This document shows positions 26,452 to 34,689 of a DNA stretch of 64,000 nt, piece by piece. Location: positions 1-64,000 of the forward strand of contig CAYUVA010000015.1 in the NCBI GenBank assembly GCA_964448115.1. The letters are read 5' to 3'. The position numbers and the translations under genes are program-made. Positions within the stretch are counted from its first letter, which is position 1. Every line of letters begins with the position of its first letter. Below the pieces are notes generated by a model. The model was not told the origin of the DNA. It saw only the letters and a list, made by a program, of their open reading frames with translations, and did no database searches. This DNA comes from CAYUVA01 sp964448115 [NCBI: uncultured bacterium]. Lineage in GTDB: Bacteria; CAYUVA01.

Positions 26452-27390
26452 ATGCCGATTAGCGATACAATATTCAAACTTTTAATCACAGCCTTCGGCT
26501 TTTTATCCATTGTCCTGGGCGTCTATGCCCTGGCACCAAAGAAGAAGTACTTCGAGGAAGAAGAGGAGGAAGAAGCTCCCCTGGTACAGAGAGGACACCT
26601 GGGAGCAAAACGGCAAGAACTTAAAGAGCTGTTTTTGCTTTACAGGATCACACTCCCGCTTGTTACCTGGCTTGCTTTCTTCATCAGCAAGTTGCCTATT
26701 GAGGACTACCGAAATCGGCTTAACCGCAAGCTAACCGCAGCCGGCAATCCTGGAGCATATAACGCGGATGAGTTCATTGCGCTACGCATACTGGTATTCT
26801 TTGGAATACCGATCCTGACCTTCCTTCTATTCACTGCCATGTTTGGCAATTGCCATCCGCTTATCTTGAGCTTAGCTACCTTGCTTGGCTTCTTCCTACC
26901 ACCTGTATGGCTGCGCGATACGCTGATGAAGCGAGCCAAAGAGATCAACCGCTCTTTGCCCTATATACTTGACCTACTAACTCTGTCCATCGAGGCAGGA
27001 TTGGACTTCATCTCCTCTGTTGAGCGTATCGTTATGAAGAAGGAGTCCACTGGACCGCTTTACGATGAGCTATTCCAGATGCTGCAGGAGCTTAAGATGG
27101 GCAAGACGCGACGCGAGGCACTTCGCGATATGGCTCGGAGGATAAACCTGGACAATGTGAACTCGGTGGTAGCTGCCCTAATCCAGGCGGATCAGCTCGG
27201 TACCAGCTTAGGTCCAGTGCTTCGTATCCAGTCAGAGATGCTTCGGGTCAGGCGCTCACAGCAGGCTGAAAAACTTGCTATGGAAGCGCCAGTCAAGCTG
27301 TTGTTCCCTCTGCTTTTTATCTTCCTGGCAGTTATAATGTTGTTATTATCACCAGTTGTTATCAGATTCATCAGGGGTCAGTTGTTCTAG
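26452..27390 (+). CDS. tadC: TadC-like type II secretion F-domain protein
   Basis: 312 residues, the partner of the preceding TadB. An N-terminal membrane helix (8-26) is followed by a very acidic stretch (YFEEEEEEEAP), two central helices (about 105-150), an F domain with LPYILDLLTLSIEAGLDFIS and ADQLGTSLGP, and a C-terminal helix. VRRSQQAEKLAMEAPVKLLFPLL is the TadC signature just before that last helix. Paired tandem F-domain proteins are typical of Tad systems and separate them from ordinary type II secretion, which has one. Confidence 0.92.
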   Translation: MPISDTIFKLLITAFGFLSIVLGVYALAPKKKYFEEEEEEEAPLVQRGHLGAKRQELKELFLLYRITLPLVTWLAFFISKLPIEDYRNRLNRKLTAAGNPGAYNADEFIALRILVFFGIPILTFLLFTAMFGNCHPLILSLATLLGFFLPPVWLRDTLMKRAKEINRSLPYILDLLTLSIEAGLDFISSVERIVMKKESTGPLYDELFQMLQELKMGKTRREALRDMARRINLDNVNSVVAALIQADQLGTSLGPVLRIQSEMLRVRRSQQAEKLAMEAPVKLLFPLLFIFLAVIMLLLSPVVIRFIRGQLF

Positions 27391-27478
27391 CGAATGGATA
27401 AGATCTTTCAGTCATCGACACACAATCACACTTTTCTCAAGCGTTGTAACATTATTGTTCACCTAAGGAAAAGCAAGG

Positions 27479-28756
27479 ATGTCAGATAAATCCTCCAAGC
27501 AACATCCTAAGCTAGTTATGCTCACTGGTGGAGGTGAGGGAACTGAGTTTCCTCTCGATCGCGATGTAACCAAGATCGGCAGGGCAATAGAGAACGAGAT
27601 CATTCTAAACGATAAAAGTGCCTCCCGAGTTCATTCAGAGATAAATAACCTCGATGGTGAGTGCTACATTCGGGACTTAAATAGCCGCAACGGTACTGAG
27701 GTCAATGGTGTTGTCGTTAGCGAGACCAGGCTTAACAATGGCGATATTATTCGCATCGGGAAGACTTCCTTCAAGTTCATAGATCCCCTTGCTGATAAGG
27801 AGGATGTTTCGGGAGGCGAAGCGACCTTCGACTTCGATGAGGAGGACTGGGAGAGCCTGGCGCTTGGAAAAGAAGGAGAAAAAAAGAGGGAAAAGAAGAA
27901 AGCAAAGGAGCCGCTTTTAAGCATTAGGAATATCATTATAGGTATCGCTATAGTAGTGGTTATCCTTATAGTGGCTGCTTTTTATGTGATATTCTCCGGT
28001 GAAGAAGAATTCGTCAATGTTCCCATGCCACTGCCGCAAGATCCCCCTTATGGTTACATGGCAAAAGGGGATCAAAACCATTTTGATAAGGTTATCTACG
28101 AGTTTGAGGTGAACTTCGATGAACCAGTGGAACTTCTTTTCAAGGTCTATGATATTGATGATGACCAGGAGGTTGTTATTAAGCTCAATGGCGAGACCAT
28201 ACATGCTGTTGAGCCTACCGGAGACGGGGTGTATAGCGCATTGCGCAGGTTGAAGTTACCGGATGACCTGGTCTATCGTGATCGTACTAATCGGGTGATC
28301 TTTATTAATAATCGCTATCCGCCAATTAAGGACTATTGGGCGGTCAGCAATGTTAACATCGAGCCGGCAAAGGTCTATGTATGCCAGGAAGAAAAAGGGA
28401 GAGCGACCTATGAGGTTGCAAAAAGTAAGTACGATACCCGCAAGATAATGCTCGGCAACCTGTGGGAGTGTATTAAGCTGCTTGAGGAAACCCTGCGCTT
28501 ATCTGAGGTATGCGTGCCTAAGCCCGACTATTACCTCGAGGCGGTCAATCTCCTGGCAACATCAAAAGAGGAGCTTGATGAAAGATATCGTAAGCTCTTA
28601 TTTACAGTGGAGCGAGACAAGAGGATGCGCCGTTATGCTGATGTGAAGATGAACCTGATAAAGATCACTCGCTTGATTCCAGATCCAACAGATGAGCGTC
28701 ATGTAAAGGCTCAGAAGGATCTACGACGAATCAACCGCCTTACAAAGAAGAAATAG
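27479..28756 (+). CDS. FHA-domain membrane protein linked to the Tad genes
   Basis: 425 residues. An N-terminal FHA domain (about 12-100) carries IGRAIEN (33-39), ASRVHSE (48-54) and NSRNGTEVNG (68-77), the residues that bind phosphothreonine. An acidic-then-basic linker leads to one membrane helix (151-172). The remaining 250 residues would be extracytoplasmic and include a beta-rich segment plus a helical tail; I do not recognise these. FHA proteins often accompany Tad loci, where they may tether phosphorylated platform components. It lies 88 bases after tadC on the same strand. Confidence 0.82.
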   Translation: MSDKSSKQHPKLVMLTGGGEGTEFPLDRDVTKIGRAIENEIILNDKSASRVHSEINNLDGECYIRDLNSRNGTEVNGVVVSETRLNNGDIIRIGKTSFKFIDPLADKEDVSGGEATFDFDEEDWESLALGKEGEKKREKKKAKEPLLSIRNIIIGIAIVVVILIVAAFYVIFSGEEEFVNVPMPLPQDPPYGYMAKGDQNHFDKVIYEFEVNFDEPVELLFKVYDIDDDQEVVIKLNGETIHAVEPTGDGVYSALRRLKLPDDLVYRDRTNRVIFINNRYPPIKDYWAVSNVNIEPAKVYVCQEEKGRATYEVAKSKYDTRKIMLGNLWECIKLLEETLRLSEVCVPKPDYYLEAVNLLATSKEELDERYRKLLFTVERDKRMRRYADVKMNLIKITRLIPDPTDERHVKAQKDLRRINRLTKKK

Positions 28757-28846
28757 TAACGATAAACTATACACTATATTTAATTTATACATATACTATC
28801 AAATTCATAATAAGGATATTAATTCATTTATTCATTCACAAGCAGT

Positions 28847-28904
28847 TTGAAATGCCAACATTTGTCTGCTATTATTAAAATAATTACAAGTATCAAGTAA
28901 TTAT
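28847..28904 (+). promoter_or_regulatory. Restriction-modification promoter with operator-like inverted repeat
   Basis: TTGAAA (28847-28852) and TATTAT (28870-28875) are 17 bases apart. Predicted transcription starts near 28882, inside a perfect 8-base inverted repeat, ATAATTAC-N9-GTAATTAT (28880-28904), whose right arm touches the ATG at 28903. The leader is only about 20 bases and has no ribosome site. A repressor bound here would block transcription initiation. No controller (C) protein is encoded, so regulation by the methyltransferase or another factor is possible. Confidence 0.5.
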
Positions 28905-29529
28905 GATTGCAATTGAACAAAAGATTGTTGATATATCCAAAGAATACTCCAGAAGATTGTCTGAAAAGATAGAATCTCGCCTTACTGAACTGCAATCGGA
29001 TGATACATCTCATTATATGATCTTCTCACTTCTAGGTATTGATGAAAAAGAAAGTGAAGCTATTGATAAATATCAAAATATGGGGCGATTTGTATATCGA
29101 TATGCGGGTTCATTCCTTGAGAATGTAGTACTTTTATGTTTTGAATCAGTATATCCGGAAATTGAAACACCCTTTAAGATCAATAATTCTCTTTCATCAA
29201 AACCTCGTAAATTTAGCATTGACTTTCGCTTGGGCGATAGGTTGTATGAGATAAAATGGAGGGATGCCACAACTGATGGAGATCATGTTGTTAAGGAACA
29301 CACAAAAGCAAGAAGTTGCAAAGAGGCAGGATTTATTCCTGTGAGATTGATGTTTTTTTATCCTAATCGCAAACAGGCAATCATAATACAAGACACCATA
29401 AAGAGCTTATATAAGGGTCTGGATGGAGAGTGCTACTTTGGCAAAGATGCCTGGGATCATGTTTACCACAAAACAGATATCGACCTTTTAGAAATACTAA
29501 GGAATATAGCTGAAAGGAGGGCTGGATAG
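28903..29529 (+). CDS. Type II restriction endonuclease, ApaLI-like
   Basis: 208 residues. A PD-(D/E)xK nuclease core is visible as FSID107F...YE116IK118W, followed by RDATTDGDHVVKEH. That last stretch resembles the ApaLI-like restriction endonuclease family (GTGCAC cutters); the assignment rests on recall of the motif, so the target site is uncertain. The adjacent methyltransferase three bases downstream confirms a restriction-modification pair. The DNA is visibly more AT-rich than the surrounding genes, which fits horizontal acquisition. Translation would start at the ATG inside the operator-like repeat. Confidence 0.72.
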   Translation: MIAIEQKIVDISKEYSRRLSEKIESRLTELQSDDTSHYMIFSLLGIDEKESEAIDKYQNMGRFVYRYAGSFLENVVLLCFESVYPEIETPFKINNSLSSKPRKFSIDFRLGDRLYEIKWRDATTDGDHVVKEHTKARSCKEAGFIPVRLMFFYPNRKQAIIIQDTIKSLYKGLDGECYFGKDAWDHVYHKTDIDLLEILRNIAERRAG

Positions 29530-29532
29530 TCC

Positions 29533-30741
29533 ATGTCTCAAATTATTCACGGGGATTGTCTAACTGAGCTTAAAAATATTGCTTCGGAGAGCATTGACCT
29601 TATTTATGTGGATCCTCCATTTTTCACCCAGAAAAAGCAAAAATTAATCAGTAGAAAAACCGGACAGATATACTCCTTTAATGATACATGGAAAAATATT
29701 GAAGAATATATTAGTTTTATAAAAGATAGAATACTGGAATGCCATAGAGTATTAAAAGATACAGGAAGTTTATTTTTTCATTGTGATCGTAAGGCATCAC
29801 ATCATATACGAATAATACTTGATGATATTTTTGGTACTGATAATTTCCATAGCGACATTGTATGGACTTATCGGAGATGGTCTAATTCCAAGAAAGGTCT
29901 TTTACACTGTCATCAAAATATTTTATTTTATAGCAAAAGTAAAAACTATAAATTTAATACTCTATACGAAGATTATTCTGCAACTACAAATATAGATCAA
30001 ATATTTCAACTTCGTGTTAGGGATGAAAATGGAAAGACTATTTATAAGCAAAATGATCATGGCGAGTATGAGTTAAATCCATCTAAAAAAGGTGTTCCAC
30101 TTTCTGATGTATGGTACATCCCGTATCTTAATCCCAAAGCTAAAGAGAGAACCGGATTCCCAACCCAAAAACCTGTCTTATTGCTTGAAAGAATAATACA
30201 ACTTGTTACCGATGAAGGTGATATAGTCCTAGACCCTTTCTGCGGAAGTGGAACCACTCTTGTTGCAGCAAAACTATGCAACCGTAAATATATTGGGATA
30301 GATATCTTAAAAGAGGCTGTTGGACTTTCCAGACAGCGGATTGAGAATCCCATAAAGACCGATTCTAACCTTATCAGAAACGGCATAAGTTCATATGTAA
30401 ATCAAACTTCTGAAATATTAGAATTACTTGAAAAAATAGGTGCAATTCCGGTCCAAAGGAACAAAGGTATCGATGGATTTATCAAAATCAATAATATTAT
30501 CAAACCTATTCCTGTTCGTATTCAAAGAAAAAATGAAACTATTGAATCCTGCATTGAAACTTTGATAAATGCTTGTAGTAAAAATAAGTATCAATTCAAA
30601 ATTTTAATTAAAACGAATAGTCTATCTAAACCTTCCATATATCCCATCACCGATAATTTATTAAAATATAATATTGCTTTAATTGAAAATATCAATGATT
30701 TTATTAATAATAAAAAAAAGTATATTAATTTAACTCTGTAA
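29533..30741 (+). CDS. Beta-class DNA methyltransferase with C-terminal Mrr-like segment
   Basis: 402 residues. Motif IV, D27-P-P-F (LIYVDPPFF), comes before motif I (LDPFCGSGTTLVAAK, about 233-247), the order of beta-class amino-methyltransferases. DPPF favours N6-adenine over N4-cytosine. The region between includes the target-recognition part. After motif I, about 110 residues remain. They contain GIDGF (about 312) and VRIQRK (about 328-333), a spacing that recalls the D...QxK core of Mrr-type nuclease folds. AAGGAGG lies 12 bases before the ATG. It protects host DNA from the upstream endonuclease. The gene is strongly AT-rich. Confidence 0.88.
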   Translation: MSQIIHGDCLTELKNIASESIDLIYVDPPFFTQKKQKLISRKTGQIYSFNDTWKNIEEYISFIKDRILECHRVLKDTGSLFFHCDRKASHHIRIILDDIFGTDNFHSDIVWTYRRWSNSKKGLLHCHQNILFYSKSKNYKFNTLYEDYSATTNIDQIFQLRVRDENGKTIYKQNDHGEYELNPSKKGVPLSDVWYIPYLNPKAKERTGFPTQKPVLLLERIIQLVTDEGDIVLDPFCGSGTTLVAAKLCNRKYIGIDILKEAVGLSRQRIENPIKTDSNLIRNGISSYVNQTSEILELLEKIGAIPVQRNKGIDGFIKINNIIKPIPVRIQRKNETIESCIETLINACSKNKYQFKILIKTNSLSKPSIYPITDNLLKYNIALIENINDFINNKKKYINLTL

Positions 30742-30770
30742 CTTATTTTTCTACATTTTGTGTGACTCCC

Positions 30771-30806
30771 TTGACAACACTAACCTCTATGAATAACCTC
30801 TATGAA
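30771..30806 (+). promoter_or_regulatory. Perfect TTGACA and tandem 13-base repeat upstream of ftcD
   Basis: TTGACA (30771-30776) is followed 17 bases later by TAACCT (30794-30799), a weak -10. TAACCTCTATGAA is present twice in tandem (30781-30793 and 30794-30806). The repeat may be an operator pair or simply a recent duplication. Confidence 0.35.
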
Positions 30807-30845
30807 TGATAAATGCCAATCTTTTACAGACGGAGGTAAATAAAA

Positions 30846-32357
30846 ATGAAAATAGTCGAGTGTGTTCCTAACTTCAGCGAGGGACGAAGACCTGAGATAA
30901 TCGATGAGATCGTTGCTGAGATAACAAAAATCAAGGGCGTTACCCTCATCGATAAGGAGATGGATCCCAGCCATAATCGCGCGGTTGTTACATTCATTGG
31001 ACCCCCGCAAGCTGCCAAACAGGCTGCCTTTAACAGCATCAAGAAAGCGGCTGAACTTATCGATCTCAATAAGCATGAGGGCGAGCATCCCCGGATGGGC
31101 GCTTGCGATGTCTGCCCCTTTATCCCCATTCAGGACATGACCACCGAGGAATGCGTTCAACTGGCAAAGGAACTCGGCAACAAGGTCGGCGAAAAGCTCG
31201 AAATACCAGTATTCCTTTACGAGGATGCAGCAACAAGAGAGGACAGGCGCAACCTGGCTAAGATCAGAAAAGGTCAATTCGAGGGACTGCGAGATCTGAT
31301 TGGCAAAGACCCCGACAAGACACCGGACTTCGGACCCAACAGGATTCACCCTACCGCTGGTGCAATAGCCATTGGCGCTCGATTCTTTCTTATAGCTTAC
31401 AATGTTAATCTCAATACAACCGATGTGGAGATTGCCAAGGAGATAGCCAAGGCGATTCGCGAATCCGGGGGTGGCTTTCCTAATGTAAAAGGGATGGGCT
31501 TTGAGCTGGCTGACCGCGGGTTGAGCCAGGTCTCGATGAACATGACAGATTATCGCGTAACCTCGCTGGCAACCGTTTATAAGGAGATCGAACGCCGAGC
31601 TGCCGAGAAAGGGATCGAAGTAGTTGAAAGCGAGATCGTGGGGCTTATCCCCCTTCCCGCGGTTGTACAATCGTTCTGCGAGATGCTCAAAGTCAAAGTA
31701 TGGGATGATAAGCAGATCATCGAGAACAGCATCCCCGCTCCGCCTCCGCACCCATTTGAGGCACCCAGGTATTTCTGCGATGAGCTGGCAAGCTCAGCTC
31801 CTACACCAGGCGGTGGCTCGGTGGCTGCCCTGGCTGGCTGCCTTGCTGGGTGTCTCAATCAGATGGTGTGCAACCTCACCATAGGCAAGAAAAAGTATGC
31901 AGAGGTAGAGGATGAGATGAAGGGCTATCTAACACAAGTCAAGGAACTCTCAGACAAACTATACAACATGATGCAAAAGGATGCGGATGCTTTCGATGCG
32001 GTCATGGCTTCATTCAAGCTCCCCAAGGAGACCGAAGAGGAAAAGGCAAAACGCTCCGAGGAGATACAAAGGGCAACTATGGTCGCTACTCAAGTGCCTT
32101 TCGAGACCATGGAATTGGCAATGGAGGTACTTAGGCTGTCAAAGGTGATAGGAGAAAAGGGTAATAAAAACGCCCTATCTGATGCAAAGAGCGCAGCGGT
32201 TATGGCAAGGGGGGCTATCTACTGCGCGGGGCTGAATGTCAAGATAAATGTTCCTGGCTTAAAGGATCGCCAATTTGCTGATGACATATTGGCAAAGACA
32301 CTCGATATGGAAGGAAAGGCAGATCAGCTTGAGCGAGAAGTGCTAGCAATAGAATGA
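30846..32357 (+). CDS. ftcD: Bifunctional glutamate formimidoyltransferase / formimidoyl-THF cyclodeaminase
   Basis: 503 residues combining both activities. Residues 1 to about 300 are the formiminotransferase (VECVPNFSEGR, DPSHNRAVVTF, EHPRMGACDVCPF, GMGFELADRG). From about 307, FCDELASSAPTPGGGSVAAL begins the helical cyclodeaminase, which ends with NALSDAKSAAVMARGA. It moves the formimino group from formiminoglutamate to tetrahydrofolate and releases ammonia to give methenyl-THF, the end of histidine breakdown in fermenting bacteria. No other hut gene is nearby, so the source of its substrate is not shown. CGGAGG is a good ribosome site. Confidence 0.95.
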   Translation: MKIVECVPNFSEGRRPEIIDEIVAEITKIKGVTLIDKEMDPSHNRAVVTFIGPPQAAKQAAFNSIKKAAELIDLNKHEGEHPRMGACDVCPFIPIQDMTTEECVQLAKELGNKVGEKLEIPVFLYEDAATREDRRNLAKIRKGQFEGLRDLIGKDPDKTPDFGPNRIHPTAGAIAIGARFFLIAYNVNLNTTDVEIAKEIAKAIRESGGGFPNVKGMGFELADRGLSQVSMNMTDYRVTSLATVYKEIERRAAEKGIEVVESEIVGLIPLPAVVQSFCEMLKVKVWDDKQIIENSIPAPPPHPFEAPRYFCDELASSAPTPGGGSVAALAGCLAGCLNQMVCNLTIGKKKYAEVEDEMKGYLTQVKELSDKLYNMMQKDADAFDAVMASFKLPKETEEEKAKRSEEIQRATMVATQVPFETMELAMEVLRLSKVIGEKGNKNALSDAKSAAVMARGAIYCAGLNVKINVPGLKDRQFADDILAKTLDMEGKADQLEREVLAIE

Positions 32358-32415
32358 GTTAAGCTTCTAAGAATAGCTTGACTGCTTGATCGCAAAGGCT
32401 TAGTATGCTTTCAGG

Positions 32416-34689
32416 ATGTCTAAACCTAGGATATGGAGTGGCTTGGCTTTTATCATCAGCAGCAGCATACTCCTTTGTAGTCTCCTGGCTGGTTGTACCG
32501 CGACCAGGGAGTATCGCAAAGGGATAAAATACGAGGAAGCTGGAGAATACGACCAGGCTATAGCTCATTACGAGAAGGCTCTGATTGCCAAGCCGGATGA
32601 TATTGAGATACGCACCCGCTTGGAATCGCTGCGTTCCAGGGCTGCTCAAAAGGCACTACAGCCAGCCCGCGAAGCATTTACTAAAGGGAAATTCGACCAT
32701 GCTGAGAAGCTGTTCCTCAAAGCCTTAAGCTACCAGCCGGCAAATGCTGAAGCACTATATTACCTTGAGAAGATCGAGAAGCTCCACAAAAGGCAACAGC
32801 TTATTGCTTCCATTCAGAATCTGATAAAAGAGGGCAAATACGAAAACGCCAAAGAGCTATTAACTCAACTAAATTCAATAAGTCCAGGCGAACCGGTCGC
32901 TGCCGGGCTTGGTGAACAACTAAATAAAGCGCTTTCAGGTGCTGCATCGGGAAGCTCGGCATTGTCCCCGCTCCAACACCGACTTGCTTTTGTATTCAAG
33001 GATGCACCGATGTCGGCTGTGCTCGATTCGATCTCTGATGCTTCTGGGATTACCATCCTCTATGATGATTCAGTCGGAAAAAAGAAGGTCTCGGTCAATA
33101 TCAAAGAGACAACGGTAGAAAAGGCGCTCGAATATCTGGTCAGAATCTATGACCTGATAAAAGAGGAGATCGATCCCTACACTATCTTACTGGTGGAAAA
33201 CAACGCCATCAATCGAAAGAAGCTAGCACGAGAACAGGTTAAGTCTTTCGCATTGAACTACCTGCCAGCCGAAGATATGCTCAGATTGCTGAAGCCACTA
33301 GTGCCAGAGGCTGCCATTGCGGTGAACAGCTCCAACAACATCATCGTGATGCGCGGAACCCCGCGGGCTTTATCAATCGCCCAGAGCATAATCGAGGCAA
33401 ATGATAGGCGGAGGCTCGAAGTCCTGGTCGATGTGGAGCTTCTGGAGGTCAATCGATCACTTTTAAGATCAATCGGCAGCGATCTGGGGAAAAGTCCCAT
33501 AATCAAAGGCTCAATTATTACTCCCAGCGCTTCAGGGGAATCCTCAACCGCAAGCGGCATCCCTCTATCAGAGCTGCTCGAGCTGGACGCCGAGTCTTTC
33601 GTCTTCGAGCTTCCCGATTTCTATGTACGATTGCTCAGACAGCACGCTGCCAGCAGGCTTTTAGCAAACCCGCGCATCAGGATTCTCTCCGGCGAACAAG
33701 CCAGCCTTCATATCGGAGACAAGGTGCCTATCGAGACCACTCGCCGCCGAGACTTCGACACCAACGAGGAGGTATTCAGCTACGAGTACAAGGATGTTGG
33801 CATCAAGCTGAGTATCAAGCCCTTTATCCACAACCAAGAAGAGACAACCCTGCATATTACCGTAGAGGTAAGCTCCATCGTAGATAATGCGACAACCACA
33901 AGCCCCACCATCGGCACCAGGAACCTTGAGACCACACTTCGACTGAAGGATGGACAGACCGAGGTCATAGCCGGGTTAATACGAGACGATGAGAGAATTA
34001 CTCATACACAGATACCGTTGCTTGGTTCTATTCCTCTAATGGGTAGCCTGTTCTCCTCATCAGATCGCGATGTGCGCGAAACCGAGATAGTAATGACCCT
34101 CAGACCGGTTATCAGACATGGCGATGAGTCTCAAGATAAAATGACCGAGCTATGGAGTGGCAAACCATTGGCTTATACAAGCGACCTTGGCACGCTGAGA
34201 TCGGAAAAAGATGCAACAACATTACAAGTGCCCGAAGCAATCCCCAGTGCCGCTCTTCCAGAGGGAATCCCCTCACCTGCAAAAATCTACCTGGCGCCAT
34301 CTACAAGGCATCTAAAGCCAGGAGAGACAACCAATCTTCTTGTTAAAATTGAAAATGCCACTGATGTAAACAGTATCTCTTTTTACCTTGAGTTCACCCC
34401 CCAAGTTCTTGAAGTTACCTCGGTTCAAGAGGGAGATTTCCTTGCCAAAGATGGTGTACCAACGACATTCTTGCATTCGCTCGATACCGAGTTGGGGCGA
34501 CTGATAATAGGCAATGCAAGGCTCAGCACAGAAAAGGGAGCTGATGGAAAGGGAACTATAATGACCCTCGAACTGAAGGCATTGCGAGATGGAAGCTCAC
34601 GGCTGGTCTTTACCAATGGACTATTGTTGGGCAGCCAAGGAGCACTACCGGTCAGCTTTACACCAGGCAAGATAACTGTAACTCAGTGA
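32416..34689 (+). CDS. Secretin lipoprotein with N-terminal TPR and C-terminal cohesin domain
   Basis: 757 residues. The signal ends in LLAGC27, a clean lipobox. TPR repeats (about 32-160) precede secretin N domains (about 185-335) and the secretin channel core (about 335-565; SRLLANPRIRILSGEQASLHIGDKVP and LKDGQTEVIAGLI are diagnostic). After a proline-rich linker, residues 610-757 form a cohesin-like domain (KIYLAPSTRHLKPGETTNLLV). Secretins form outer-membrane gates for type II, type IV pilus and Tad systems, so it may serve the pilin/TadBC genes 5-8 kb upstream. Cohesin domains on secretins are seen in several deep-branching diderms. The waaL-type gene overlaps its stop. Confidence 0.9.
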   Translation: MSKPRIWSGLAFIISSSILLCSLLAGCTATREYRKGIKYEEAGEYDQAIAHYEKALIAKPDDIEIRTRLESLRSRAAQKALQPAREAFTKGKFDHAEKLFLKALSYQPANAEALYYLEKIEKLHKRQQLIASIQNLIKEGKYENAKELLTQLNSISPGEPVAAGLGEQLNKALSGAASGSSALSPLQHRLAFVFKDAPMSAVLDSISDASGITILYDDSVGKKKVSVNIKETTVEKALEYLVRIYDLIKEEIDPYTILLVENNAINRKKLAREQVKSFALNYLPAEDMLRLLKPLVPEAAIAVNSSNNIIVMRGTPRALSIAQSIIEANDRRRLEVLVDVELLEVNRSLLRSIGSDLGKSPIIKGSIITPSASGESSTASGIPLSELLELDAESFVFELPDFYVRLLRQHAASRLLANPRIRILSGEQASLHIGDKVPIETTRRRDFDTNEEVFSYEYKDVGIKLSIKPFIHNQEETTLHITVEVSSIVDNATTTSPTIGTRNLETTLRLKDGQTEVIAGLIRDDERITHTQIPLLGSIPLMGSLFSSSDRDVRETEIVMTLRPVIRHGDESQDKMTELWSGKPLAYTSDLGTLRSEKDATTLQVPEAIPSAALPEGIPSPAKIYLAPSTRHLKPGETTNLLVKIENATDVNSISFYLEFTPQVLEVTSVQEGDFLAKDGVPTTFLHSLDTELGRLIIGNARLSTEKGADGKGTIMTLELKALRDGSSRLVFTNGLLLGSQGALPVSFTPGKITVTQ

